Shown one piece after another: positions 1 through 8,524 of a stretch of 64,000 nt of DNA; positions within the stretch are counted from its first letter, which is position 1; every line of letters begins with the position of its first letter. The DNA lies in NCBI GenBank assembly GCA_026988435.1, contig JALSLH010000083.1, positions 62,001 to 126,000 on the forward strand, read 5' to 3'. The notes under the pieces are model-generated. The model saw nothing but the letters and a program-made list of their open reading frames with translations. It was not told where the DNA came from and made no database searches. This stretch comes from Methylophaga sp. (GTDB lineage: Bacteria > Pseudomonadota > Gammaproteobacteria > Nitrosococcales > Methylophagaceae). The position numbers were made by a program, and so were the translations under genes.

Positions 1-1
1 T

Positions 2-229
2 AAATTAGGCATTGCTGAACTACCAAAAGATACACGTTTTACTCAGATTGCTGGAGTATCGTTATTAGCAGGGATCGGGTTCACCATGTCTATCTTTGTT
101 GCTCAGCTTGGCTTTAGTCATAACGAAGAATTATTACTTATGGCTAAAACGGGGATCCTATCAGCATCACTATTGGCAGGTGTAGCCGGATATATTTGGT
201 TATATTTGGTCAGTGATTCAAATAAATAA
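2..229 (+). CDS. nhaA: Na+/H+ antiporter NhaA, C-terminal fragment
   Basis: An open frame runs in from the left edge and stops at TAA 227-229, giving about 75 residues. The translation contains GIGFTMSIFVAQLGF, which matches the strongly conserved last helices of NhaA (E. coli GIGFTMSIFIASLAF), preceded by the LPKDTRF loop and followed by one more hydrophobic helix. NhaA exchanges cytoplasmic Na+ for external H+ in the inner membrane and helps with pH and salt homeostasis. Only the C-terminal end lies in the window, so length and start cannot be judged. The sequence after the stop has only a tiny palindrome (ATCGAAGTTCGAT) without a T-run, so no clear terminator separates it from the metal operon. 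Confidence 0.85.
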   Translation, partial: KLGIAELPKDTRFTQIAGVSLLAGIGFTMSIFVAQLGFSHNEELLLMAKTGILSASLLAGVAGYIWLYLVSDSNK

Positions 230-324
230 TTAAAAAATCGAAGTTCGATGAAATTCCCTTCAAAAAGTATAGTCAACTATCTAACTCATTTGAATTATAA
301 AAGTGGTTGTGCAATACTTTAGTT

Positions 325-636
325 ATGAAGTCACCTTTCCTTATTTTATTTATCATATTTAACTTGCTGGCCATTAATTTGGTTTCGGCTAGTGCGATGT
401 ATGATGAGGAAATGGCAGAATCTCATTTAATTCAACTACAAGAAGAAGGTGATTTAAGTAGTTGTATTGATGAGTCTGTTTGTGATCATTTCTGTCACAT
501 CTCATCTCATATGATTGGTATGATAAGCCAAACTGTTCATGACACATCTGTGGATAGTCATAACCTTTATACTGCTATTTCTGAGCAAGTTTTACCATAT
601 ACTTTTTCCCCACCATCTCACCCACCAAAAGCCTGA
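325..636 (+). CDS. Small secreted CzcI-like protein heading the czc operon
   Basis: 103 residues from ATG 325. The track start at TTG 307 would put six residues in front of an otherwise good signal peptide (MKSPFLILFIIFNLLAINLVSASA), so ATG 325 is preferred. The mature part is short and acidic with a Cys/His cluster (SSCIDESVCDHFCHISSH) and a PPSHPPKA tail. Small periplasmic Cys/His proteins of this size commonly sit directly upstream of czcC; CzcI of Cupriavidus is the studied example and is thought to modulate expression or bind metal. Position, size and metal-ligand residues fit that role; overall similarity to CzcI is weak by eye, so the assignment is inference. Expressed together with czcCBA, 76 bp upstream of czcC. 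Confidence 0.55.
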   Translation: MKSPFLILFIIFNLLAINLVSASAMYDEEMAESHLIQLQEEGDLSSCIDESVCDHFCHISSHMIGMISQTVHDTSVDSHNLYTAISEQVLPYTFSPPSHPPKA

Positions 637-712
637 TTTAATATCCAGAAAACGATTTGTTGTGACAGCATCACAATGAATTTTTGTTTTTATTTTTAAT
701 CAGGAAATTCAC

Positions 713-1975
713 ATGAAAAATTTATATCCTCGGCAGTGTGCTGTGCGAGTAGTAGTGCTAACGTTAGCATTAGCATTTAATAGTGCGTCTAAGGCTGAAA
801 CTGTATTAGATATTGCACCATTGGCGGTATCAGACTTTGTTAAAAATAGTCTAAATCAACAACCTCGCTTACTTGCTGCACAGGCAGATATTGCAGCTTC
901 TTCTGCTAATTTACAGGCTGCAAAGCAGGCAATTTATAATCCTGAATTAGAGTTGGCATATGAAAATTCAAGTGCTAATACTAAAACAATAGGGATCAGT
1001 CAAACCTTAGATTGGGGTGACCAGCAGGGTAGTCGAACGGATCTTGCTGTGGCTGAGTTAAGTGTAATAAAGACCAATTACACGATAGCCGTACAAAATT
1101 TTGCTACTAGTCTTTTAACAGGATTAGCACAAAATCAAACGGCTAAACAGCTTGAGCAGTTGAGTGCAGAAGCGCTTAACTTAATGCAACAATTTAAACG
1201 TATTGCAGAACAACGTCACCAAGCAGGAGATTTAAATCAAGTTGATCTAAATCTTGCTCAGTTAGCATACAGTCAAGCATTAATGGAACATGCTAGTTCA
1301 TTATCACGGGTGACAGAAGTACATGAACAATTACGATCAATTGTAGGCATGCTTCCAGAACAATTGCCAGTTTTACCGGAGCAGTTATCTGAACCACTTT
1401 TGCAAGATAATCTAGATTCATTTTTGATGGAATTACCTGCTATTCGTTCCAAAATGGCCGAGGTTCAGGCAAATCGACAACAAATTGCATTACGAAAAAG
1501 CCAACAGGCTTGGAATCCCACTATTGGTGTAACAGCGGGTACAGAAGGAAGTGATAATTTAATTGGATTAAATCTTAGTATTCCGCTTAATGTTCGTAAT
1601 AACTTTAGTGCAGAAGTAGATGTTGCCTATCAACAGTTGATTGCCAGCGAGCAACGAGCACAACAGGATTATCGAAATATTCGAGCGAATATAGCGGCGA
1701 CAACGGTGCGTTATCAAAATTTACTAAGTGCTTGGGATAGCTGGCGACAAAATAGCCGGGATAGTGTTAGTCAGCAACTTATCCTGATCAATCAACTTTG
1801 GCAGGCGGGAGACATTAGTGCTTCTGATTACTTGTTACAAGTTAAACAAGCTCTTGAAATACAAGCAACAGGATTTGAGCTGAGAAATGAACTTTGGCAA
1901 ACCGCTTTTGAGTGGATGAGACTGACAGCTAGTGTGGATAAATGGCTGAATATCAATTTACAGGAAATTAATTAA
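713..1975 (+). CDS. czcC: CzcC-type outer-membrane channel of HME-RND efflux
   Basis: 420 residues, with a signal peptide ending near SASKAETV and the alpha-helical heptad-rich pattern of the TolC/OEP family in two repeats (for example AQADIAASSANLQAAKQ and EVQANRQQIALRKSQQ). OEP proteins form the trimeric outer-membrane exit duct for RND pumps. It is the first of three consecutive genes czcC-czcB-czcA, the standard order. The stop codon is directly followed by the ATG of czcB with no gap, implying translational coupling. The start has a GGAAA ribosome site about 6 bases upstream. The metal specificity cannot be read from this subunit; the name is by position and family. Confidence 0.88.
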   Translation: MKNLYPRQCAVRVVVLTLALAFNSASKAETVLDIAPLAVSDFVKNSLNQQPRLLAAQADIAASSANLQAAKQAIYNPELELAYENSSANTKTIGISQTLDWGDQQGSRTDLAVAELSVIKTNYTIAVQNFATSLLTGLAQNQTAKQLEQLSAEALNLMQQFKRIAEQRHQAGDLNQVDLNLAQLAYSQALMEHASSLSRVTEVHEQLRSIVGMLPEQLPVLPEQLSEPLLQDNLDSFLMELPAIRSKMAEVQANRQQIALRKSQQAWNPTIGVTAGTEGSDNLIGLNLSIPLNVRNNFSAEVDVAYQQLIASEQRAQQDYRNIRANIAATTVRYQNLLSAWDSWRQNSRDSVSQQLILINQLWQAGDISASDYLLQVKQALEIQATGFELRNELWQTAFEWMRLTASVDKWLNINLQEIN

Positions 1976-3160
1976 ATGATGAACTTTAAAATTTTACTAT
2001 CATTACTTTTGTTAGGTAGCACTGTTATTTATACACCTATTGCCACTGCTGCTAATGATGACCATGGCCACGAGAAAGAAAATCATGCGGAGTCTGGGGA
2101 AACCACGAAGGGCGAGACAGAACATGATGAAGCGGGGGTTGTTAAATTAACAAAGGAACAAATGAAACTAGCAGGCGTGATTGTTCAACCCCTACAATTG
2201 CAAGAAATGCAATCAATCGTTCAAGCGCCTGGTGAAGTGGCATTTAATACCTATAAAACAGTCGCTATTACGCCACGAATTACAGCTCAGCTTATCAAAC
2301 GACACGTGGTGTTAGGTGAGCATGTTAAAAAAGGGCAAGCCATTGCTACATTATCAAGTGTAGAAATGGCTGAAGCGCAAGGTAATGTCTTGGTGACATA
2401 CCAAGAATGGCGACGTGTAAAAAAACTGGGTAAAAAAATTGTTGCTGAACGGCGTTATATAGAAGCACAGATCAAGTGGGAGTTAGCAAAAGCCAAAGCT
2501 AGAGCTTATGGCATGACACAAGGCCAAATCGATAGATTGGTTAAAAGTAGTAACTTTTCACGTGCTAACGGTCGTTTTGCCCTTGTTGCCCTTATTGGCG
2601 GTACTGTTTTAAAAGAAGATTACATAGTGGGGCAACAGATAGAGCCTGGGCAAGAATTAAATGTGATTACCGATGAATCGAGTTTATGGGTGATGGCAAA
2701 TGTTGCGCCCGCTATAGCAAATCAAATTTCGGTCGGTAATAAAGCGACAGTGCAATGGGGTGACAAACGCTTTCCAGCAACTGTTTCTCAAATTTATCAT
2801 AATCTTGATGAGGTTACTCGTACCTCACGTGTTCGACTAAGTGTAGAAAATAAAGAGGACAGTTTACATGCTGGATTATTTGTTGAAACACAGATTGAAA
2901 TTTCTACTCAAAAAGAAACTGAGGAGGTATTACTGGTTCCAGAACATGCTGTTTTGCGTAGCCCCGATGGTGATTGGCAGGTACTTGTTGAGCAAGATGA
3001 AGCCGGTGAATTTAAGGGTGTTGAGGTGGAATTGTTAGATATACGTAATGGCCAAGCCATTATTGAAGGTTTAGCCATTGGAACCCCTATAGTTGTTAAA
3101 GGTGCTTTTTTTGTTCAATCTGAACTAGCGAAAAGCGGATTTGAAATTCACAATCATTAA
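1976..3160 (+). CDS. czcB: CzcB-type periplasmic adaptor (membrane fusion protein)
   Basis: 394 residues. A signal peptide (TPIATAANDD) is followed by a His/Glu-rich segment (DDHGHEKENH, ETEHDEAG) typical of heavy-metal adaptors, which is likely to bind divalent metal in the periplasm. Then come the barrel-sandwich/lipoyl halves (GEVAFNTYKTVAITPRITAQ, VVLGEHVKKGQAIATLSSVEMAEAQG), a helical hairpin, the second lipoyl half (GTVLKEDYIVGQQIEPGQEL) and the beta-barrel and membrane-proximal domains. It links the inner-membrane RND pump to the CzcC channel. Start ATGATG abuts the czcC stop; the gap to czcA is 15 bp. Family assignment is firm; substrate is not settled by this subunit. Confidence 0.9.
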   Translation: MMNFKILLSLLLLGSTVIYTPIATAANDDHGHEKENHAESGETTKGETEHDEAGVVKLTKEQMKLAGVIVQPLQLQEMQSIVQAPGEVAFNTYKTVAITPRITAQLIKRHVVLGEHVKKGQAIATLSSVEMAEAQGNVLVTYQEWRRVKKLGKKIVAERRYIEAQIKWELAKAKARAYGMTQGQIDRLVKSSNFSRANGRFALVALIGGTVLKEDYIVGQQIEPGQELNVITDESSLWVMANVAPAIANQISVGNKATVQWGDKRFPATVSQIYHNLDEVTRTSRVRLSVENKEDSLHAGLFVETQIEISTQKETEEVLLVPEHAVLRSPDGDWQVLVEQDEAGEFKGVEVELLDIRNGQAIIEGLAIGTPIVVKGAFFVQSELAKSGFEIHNH

Positions 3161-3175
3161 AAGAGAAATATTACT

Positions 3176-6100
3176 ATGTTAAATAAACTGATTGAAATTT
3201 CTATTCATAGTCGCTTATTAGTGGTATTGGCTTTGATTACTACACTACTTGGCGCGGGTATGATTTTACCTAAATTAAATTTAGATGCATTTCCTGATGT
3301 ATCGAATATTCAAGTTTCAATTAATACGGTGGCTGAAGGTTTGGCCTCGGAAGAAGTTGAGCAATTAATTACCTTTCCAGTTGAAGCGGTGATGTATAGC
3401 TTGCCTGATGTAGAAGAGGTACGTTCAATTTCTAAAACGGGCTTATCGGTGGTGACGGTTGTATTTAAAGAAGGAACCGATATTTACTTTGCAAGGCAAC
3501 TGGTGTTTGAACGTCTGCAAGCGGCTAAAGAACAAGTTCCAGCCGGAATTGGTACACCTCAAATGGGGCCGAATGTATCAGGCTTGAGTCAGGTCTTTCA
3601 ATATGCACTGATTACCGATGACTCACAAAAATACAATACATTAGCATTGCGAGGATTAAATGACTGGGTCGTCAAATTACTGCTTATGCCAGTAGAAGGC
3701 ATAACAGAAGTATTGTCTTTTGGTGGCGATGTACGCCAATATCAGGTGCAAATCGATCCGAAAAAATTATTGGCTTATGACATTACGATTAATGAAATAT
3801 CAGAGGCAATTGAAGCCAGCAATCGAAATGCCGGTGGTTGGTATATGGATCGTGGTGAAGAACAATTGGTTATTCGCGGTGTAGGATGGCTACGATCGAA
3901 TGAAGATGGACTGCATGATATTGGAAATATTCCCTTAAAGCAGGAGGACGGTATTGTTGTTCGTGTGAATGATGTGGCCACGGTTGAATTTGGCTCAGAA
4001 ATTCGTCAAGGAGCCGTAACATTATCACGGCGTGATGCTCAAGGCCAGCCTGAACATTTAGGTGAAGTAGTGACAGGCGTTATTTTAAAACGGATGGGTG
4101 CCAATACTAAGTTAACGATTGATAGTATCAAAGATCGTTTACCCTTAATCCAACAAGCATTACCTGTTGGCGTTACGATTGAAACGATTTATGATCAATC
4201 TGATCTGGTTGAAAAAGCAGTTTCTACAGTCAGCAAAGCCTTATTAGAAGCCTTTGTGCTGATTATTGTTATTTTAATGTTTTTCTTGATGAATGTGCGT
4301 GCGACATTATTAGTACTCATATCTGTACCTCTGTCCATTGGTTTAGCGTTAATGGCTATGGCCTATTGGGGGATTTCAGCTAATCTTATGTCGTTAGGCG
4401 GTTTAGCGATTGCGATAGGAATGATGGTTGATGGTTCGGTAGTGATGATGGAACATATTTTCAAACACCTCACCCATCCTGACCAACAGCATGAAAGGCT
4501 GGGGGGCGATATGATATCTACAGATAATAGTATCCAAAACCCAGGTGGAATGCCATTACGTATTATGGAATCTGCTAAAGAAGTAGGGCGACCAGTATTT
4601 TTTGCCGTGATGATCATTACCATCGTTTTTGCACCCTTATTTGCATTACAAGGTGTTGAGGGTAAGCTCTTCCAGCCAATGGCCATATCGATTGTATTAG
4701 CTATGTTGGCATCACTTTTTGTTGCTTTGATGGTTGTGCCATCATTAGCCTCTTATCTATTCAGAAAAGGAGTAAAGGAAAGACGCAACCTCTTATTTAT
4801 CTTAATCGAAAAAATCTACCAATTTATACTGTCTATTACACTGAAAGTGAAATTTCTTGTCGTAATAGCGTCGTTAGGTTTATTGATAGGGGCCGTGTCG
4901 TTATTACCCAAATTAGGGACAGAGTTTGTGCCCGAACTTGAGGAAGGAACGATAAATATACGCATTACCCTTGCCCCTTCATCCAGTTTAGATACATCAC
5001 TGAAAGTAGCCTCTGAAATGGAAAAGATTTTAATGCAATTTTCTGAAGTGTTATATGCCGCTAGCCGAGTTGGTCGAGCTGAAATTGGTGGTGATCCAGA
5101 GCCGGTCTCAAATATAGAAATATTTGTGGGGCTTAAGCCTGTCGAACAGTGGACTAATGCTAAAAACCGCAAAGAGTTACAAGTGATAATGGAAGAAAAA
5201 ATGTCGGTAATGCCGGGCCTATTATTTTCATTTTCACAGCCTATTGCTACACGTGTTGATGAATTATTATCCGGAACTAAAGCACAGCTGGCGATTAAGT
5301 TATTCGGAGCTGGTTTGGCCGTATTAGCAGAAAAAGGCACTGAAATAGAGAAAGTAGTGAAAACGATTAAAGGCAGTTCAGGTGTGGCAATGGAACAAAT
5401 AGAAGGAGAAGCCCAATTAGTGATACGACCTAATCGTGATCAACTTGCACGTTATGGTATCCCCATGGATCAAGTCATGAGTTTGGTCGGTGAAGCCATT
5501 GGTGGTCAGGCGGCCGGTCAAGTTATTAATGGCAATGAGCGCTATGATATTTATGTCAGGCTTGCCAAATCATATAGGGATAATGTTGAGGCCATTAAGG
5601 GATTGATTTTACAATCAGCGAATGGTTCATGGATACGTTTGGGAGATGTTGCAAGCGTAGCCATTGAATCAGGACCGCCACAAATACGTCGGGATGATGT
5701 ACAGCGTCGCGTGGTGATTCAGGCTAATGTACAAGATCGCGATATGGGAGGATTTGTAGCTGAGATTAATCAACGTATTACTGAAAATGTTGATTTACCT
5801 GCGGGTTACTCAGTGGTCTATGGCGGACAATTTGAAAATCAACAACGCGCTCAGGCTCGCTTGATGATTGTAGTGCCACTGTCTCTTGGTTTAATATTTT
5901 TATTATTGTATTTCATGTTTAATTCGATAGGGCAGGCACTATTGATCATGTTAAATGTGCCGTTAGCATTGATTGGAGGAATCGTCGCGCTGTATATCTC
6001 TGGCCAATATTTATCTGTACCAAGTTCTATTGGTTTTATCGCTTTATTTGGTGTCGCTGTACTCAATGGTGTGGTCATGGTCAATGCGATTAATCAACGC

Positions 6101-6355
6101 TTCGAAGGGGGGCTTGATTTCGGTAAAGCGGTATTTGAAGGCGCATCATCACGTCTTCGTCCCGTATTAATGACCGCTTCTATAGCGGCACTTGGCCTCA
6201 TTCCCATGTTGCTTGCTACCGGTGTCGGTTCTGAAATACAGCGACCATTAGCAACGGTTGTTGTCGGTGGATTAATCAGTGCCACATTGTTAACTTTATT
6301 TGTGGTACCCGTTTTGTATGAAACTTTTTCAAAACGAAAATATCGTGCTGAGTAG
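3176..6355 (+). CDS. czcA: HME-RND heavy-metal efflux pump (CzcA/CusA family)
   Basis: 1059 residues, the usual length of the CusA/CzcA family. N-terminal TM1 is followed by LDAFPDVSNIQVSINTVAEG, two large periplasmic porter loops, the central TM2-TM6 block, and a second half with TM8-TM12. The proton-relay helix TM4 reads GGLAIAIGMMVDGSVVMMEH. Relative to Cupriavidus CzcA (LDFGxxVDGAxxxxE) the second Asp and the Glu are present but the first Asp is Ala, a pattern closer to CusA-like AxGxMVD. So the symbol reflects operon order rather than proven Zn/Co/Cd specificity. It uses the proton gradient to export cations from the periplasm through the czcC channel. ATG is 15 bp after czcB. Confidence 0.88.
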   Translation: MLNKLIEISIHSRLLVVLALITTLLGAGMILPKLNLDAFPDVSNIQVSINTVAEGLASEEVEQLITFPVEAVMYSLPDVEEVRSISKTGLSVVTVVFKEGTDIYFARQLVFERLQAAKEQVPAGIGTPQMGPNVSGLSQVFQYALITDDSQKYNTLALRGLNDWVVKLLLMPVEGITEVLSFGGDVRQYQVQIDPKKLLAYDITINEISEAIEASNRNAGGWYMDRGEEQLVIRGVGWLRSNEDGLHDIGNIPLKQEDGIVVRVNDVATVEFGSEIRQGAVTLSRRDAQGQPEHLGEVVTGVILKRMGANTKLTIDSIKDRLPLIQQALPVGVTIETIYDQSDLVEKAVSTVSKALLEAFVLIIVILMFFLMNVRATLLVLISVPLSIGLALMAMAYWGISANLMSLGGLAIAIGMMVDGSVVMMEHIFKHLTHPDQQHERLGGDMISTDNSIQNPGGMPLRIMESAKEVGRPVFFAVMIITIVFAPLFALQGVEGKLFQPMAISIVLAMLASLFVALMVVPSLASYLFRKGVKERRNLLFILIEKIYQFILSITLKVKFLVVIASLGLLIGAVSLLPKLGTEFVPELEEGTINIRITLAPSSSLDTSLKVASEMEKILMQFSEVLYAASRVGRAEIGGDPEPVSNIEIFVGLKPVEQWTNAKNRKELQVIMEEKMSVMPGLLFSFSQPIATRVDELLSGTKAQLAIKLFGAGLAVLAEKGTEIEKVVKTIKGSSGVAMEQIEGEAQLVIRPNRDQLARYGIPMDQVMSLVGEAIGGQAAGQVINGNERYDIYVRLAKSYRDNVEAIKGLILQSANGSWIRLGDVASVAIESGPPQIRRDDVQRRVVIQANVQDRDMGGFVAEINQRITENVDLPAGYSVVYGGQFENQQRAQARLMIVVPLSLGLIFLLLYFMFNSIGQALLIMLNVPLALIGGIVALYISGQYLSVPSSIGFIALFGVAVLNGVVMVNAINQRFEGGLDFGKAVFEGASSRLRPVLMTASIAALGLIPMLLATGVGSEIQRPLATVVVGGLISATLLTLFVVPVLYETFSKRKYRAE

Positions 6356-6451
6356 AGTAGAGATTGCGACTTTCAATGGATTGCCATTTCAAGTTGTAGA
6401 TTATTATGAAATATCCAAAAACTATAAACAGTAATAAGGAAACTTAAAATC

Positions 6452-8389
6452 ATGTCTGATAATTGTGAAGAAGGCTCAGCTTGCGCCGTAGACTTTAGTA
6501 AAGAAAGTGAAGAAAAGGTGTCATTCACTATCAACAAGGAATATATCAAACCTGTAATAGGTCTGATTTTTTTATTGATTGGAATCGCCTTTGATTATTT
6601 TGATATAGCTTTTTTTAGCAGGGATGTATCCTTGATCTGGTTTGGTACTATTTACCTTTTGATCGGAGGTCCAATTGTTTTAAAAGCCCTGAAATTAATT
6701 TTAAAAGGTAATTTTTACAACGAATTTGTATTGATGTCTCTTGCAACGATAGGCGCTTTTTTAATTGGTGCCTATGCTGAAGGTGTTGCCGTTATGCTTT
6801 TTTATGTAATCGGTGAGCTGTTTCAAGAAGCAGCTGTTGCGAAAGCCAAACGTTCTATTGAAGCACTGTTAAAAGTACAAGTTGAAGAAGTGACCGTTTT
6901 AGAAAAGGGTAAACAGATTGTTAAACATCCTAGGGACGTGACAATTGGGCAAATCATTCAAACCAAATCGGGGCAAAAAATTGCTCTAGATGGTATCTTG
7001 CTTTCTGATGTTGCTACATTAAATACGGCAGCATTAACGGGTGAATCTGTACCAGATGATAAGAAAAAAGGTGACACTGTATTAGCAGGGATGGTTAATA
7101 TTTCTAACATCATTGAAATAAAAACGACCCGCAACTATGCCGATACAAAACTTTCAAAAATATTAAAGTTAGTACAAGAAGCCGTTGGAAGAAAAGCAAA
7201 AACACAGTTGTTAATCAGCCGGCTAGCGGGGATTTATACCCCCATTGTATTTTGGCTGGCGATTGCATTGATTGTAACTCCCTATTTTTATTTAGGTGAT
7301 GCCTATTTATTTCAAGATTGGTTTCAACGCGCCTTAATTTTTCTCGTTATATCTTGCCCTTGTGCTTTAGTAATATCTATTCCTCTAGGCTATTTTGGTG
7401 GTATTGGAGCTGGTTCAAAGAATGGTATTTTATTTAAAGGGTCAAATTTTTTAGATCTAATGACGAAAGTAAACACTGTGGTGATGGATAAAACAGGTAC
7501 ATTAACTAAAGGTGTTTTTGAAGTGCAAGACGTTGTTTCTCTGACTAGAGATAAAGATGTGTTCATTGAGCTAGTGGCTATTTTAGAAAAACATTCAACA
7601 CATCCTATTGCAGAGGCAATTGTAAAGTATGCAAAGATTGAAAACCCCAACGATGAAGTGAGTAATATTGAAGAAATACCAGGCCATGGAATGAAGGGGG
7701 TAGTAGGAAAACACAGTGTTTTAGCAGGAAATATCAAGTTATTAGAAAAGTTTAATATTTCATTTGATGAGGCACTTCGAGACAACACTGAAACCATAGT
7801 CGTAGTTGCCATAGATAATAGTTTTTCTGGTTATATCACAATTGCAGATACGTTAAAAGATGATGCGCATGAGGCGATTAGTGCCTTACATGAAATATCA
7901 CAAATTAATGAAGTTGTGATGCTTTCTGGTGATAAACAATTAGTAGTTGATAAAATTGCCAAACAATTAGGTATTGATAAAGCGATAGGTGGCTTATTGC
8001 CCGAAGGTAAAATTCGTGAAGTAGAAAAATTAAAAGCCGAGGGGAAAATCGTGGCATTCATTGGTGATGGAATCAATGACGCCCCCGTAATCACTCTTTC
8101 TGATGTTGGGTTAGCAATGGGGGGGCTAGGTTCTGATGCTGCTATAGAAACAGCGGATGTAATTATTCAAACTGACCAACCATCAAAAATTGCAACTGCG
8201 ATAAAAATTGGTAACGAAACCAACAAAATTATATGGCAAAACATCACCTTGGCGTTAGGAGTGAAAATCATAGTTTTAATTTTAGGCGCAATGGGAATGG
8301 CAACCCTATGGGAGGCTGTAATCGCCGATGTGGGTGTTGCTTTGTTAGCCATCCTCAATGCTGTAAGGGTTCAGAGAATGACATTTTAA
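6452..8389 (+). CDS. P1B-2 type Zn/Cd/Pb-exporting ATPase without HMA domain
   Basis: 645 residues. Diagnostic motifs are all present: TGES actuator (LTGESVPDDKKKG), the CPC metal-site helix (SCPCALVISIP), the phosphorylation site DKTGTLTKG, the HP motif (KHSTHPIAEAIV) and GDGINDAP. The last helices contain the conserved Lys (ALGVK) and Asp (AVIADVGVALL) that define the P1B-2 Zn2+/Cd2+/Pb2+ group (as in ZntA and CadA). The N terminus lacks the usual GxxCxxC HMA domain; instead there is only a short Cys-containing tail (NCEEGSACAVD) before the first helix. It moves metal from cytoplasm to periplasm, which the RND pump upstream could then expel. It lies 96 bp downstream of czcA on the same strand, with AAGGAAA as ribosome site. 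Confidence 0.87.
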   Translation: MSDNCEEGSACAVDFSKESEEKVSFTINKEYIKPVIGLIFLLIGIAFDYFDIAFFSRDVSLIWFGTIYLLIGGPIVLKALKLILKGNFYNEFVLMSLATIGAFLIGAYAEGVAVMLFYVIGELFQEAAVAKAKRSIEALLKVQVEEVTVLEKGKQIVKHPRDVTIGQIIQTKSGQKIALDGILLSDVATLNTAALTGESVPDDKKKGDTVLAGMVNISNIIEIKTTRNYADTKLSKILKLVQEAVGRKAKTQLLISRLAGIYTPIVFWLAIALIVTPYFYLGDAYLFQDWFQRALIFLVISCPCALVISIPLGYFGGIGAGSKNGILFKGSNFLDLMTKVNTVVMDKTGTLTKGVFEVQDVVSLTRDKDVFIELVAILEKHSTHPIAEAIVKYAKIENPNDEVSNIEEIPGHGMKGVVGKHSVLAGNIKLLEKFNISFDEALRDNTETIVVVAIDNSFSGYITIADTLKDDAHEAISALHEISQINEVVMLSGDKQLVVDKIAKQLGIDKAIGGLLPEGKIREVEKLKAEGKIVAFIGDGINDAPVITLSDVGLAMGGLGSDAAIETADVIIQTDQPSKIATAIKIGNETNKIIWQNITLALGVKIIVLILGAMGMATLWEAVIADVGVALLAILNAVRVQRMTF

Positions 8390-8449
8390 AATTAGACTTC
8401 TTGTGGTAGCTTTAGAGGTTTATTTGTAACAATATCGTCTTTATGACTA

Positions 8450-8455
8450 TATAAT
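8450..8455 (+). promoter_or_regulatory. Possible -10 box (TATAAT) before the FTR1 gene
   Basis: A perfect TATAAT lies 24 bp upstream of the Fur-like box. The only nearby -35 candidate (TTGTAA at 8424) has a long 20-bp spacing, so this is a weak promoter call. Confidence 0.4.
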
Positions 8456-8479
8456 GTACATTACTCTTTACTGTGTAAA

Positions 8480-8494
8480 TGAAAATTGTTATCA
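8480..8494 (+). promoter_or_regulatory. Fur-like operator upstream of the FTR1/cytochrome gene
   Basis: TGAAAATTGTTATCA matches the 7-1-7 Fur consensus TGATAATnATTATCA at 12 of 14 defined positions. It lies 31-45 bases upstream of the preferred ATG of the iron permease gene, within the likely 5' leader. Iron-dependent repression of an iron uptake gene is what established Fur biology predicts. Confidence 0.6.
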
Positions 8495-8524
8495 TTTGCA
8501 TTTGTCGACATGATTTTAATACCC

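Noticed and set aside
4816-5340. 174-residue and other long minus-strand ORFs inside czcA and acs
   Set aside because: Shadow frames of strongly supported genes on the opposite strand.
8486-8524. Track start of the FTR1 gene
   Set aside because: A TTG inside the Fur-like box with no ribosome site; ATG 8525 gives a proper signal peptide.
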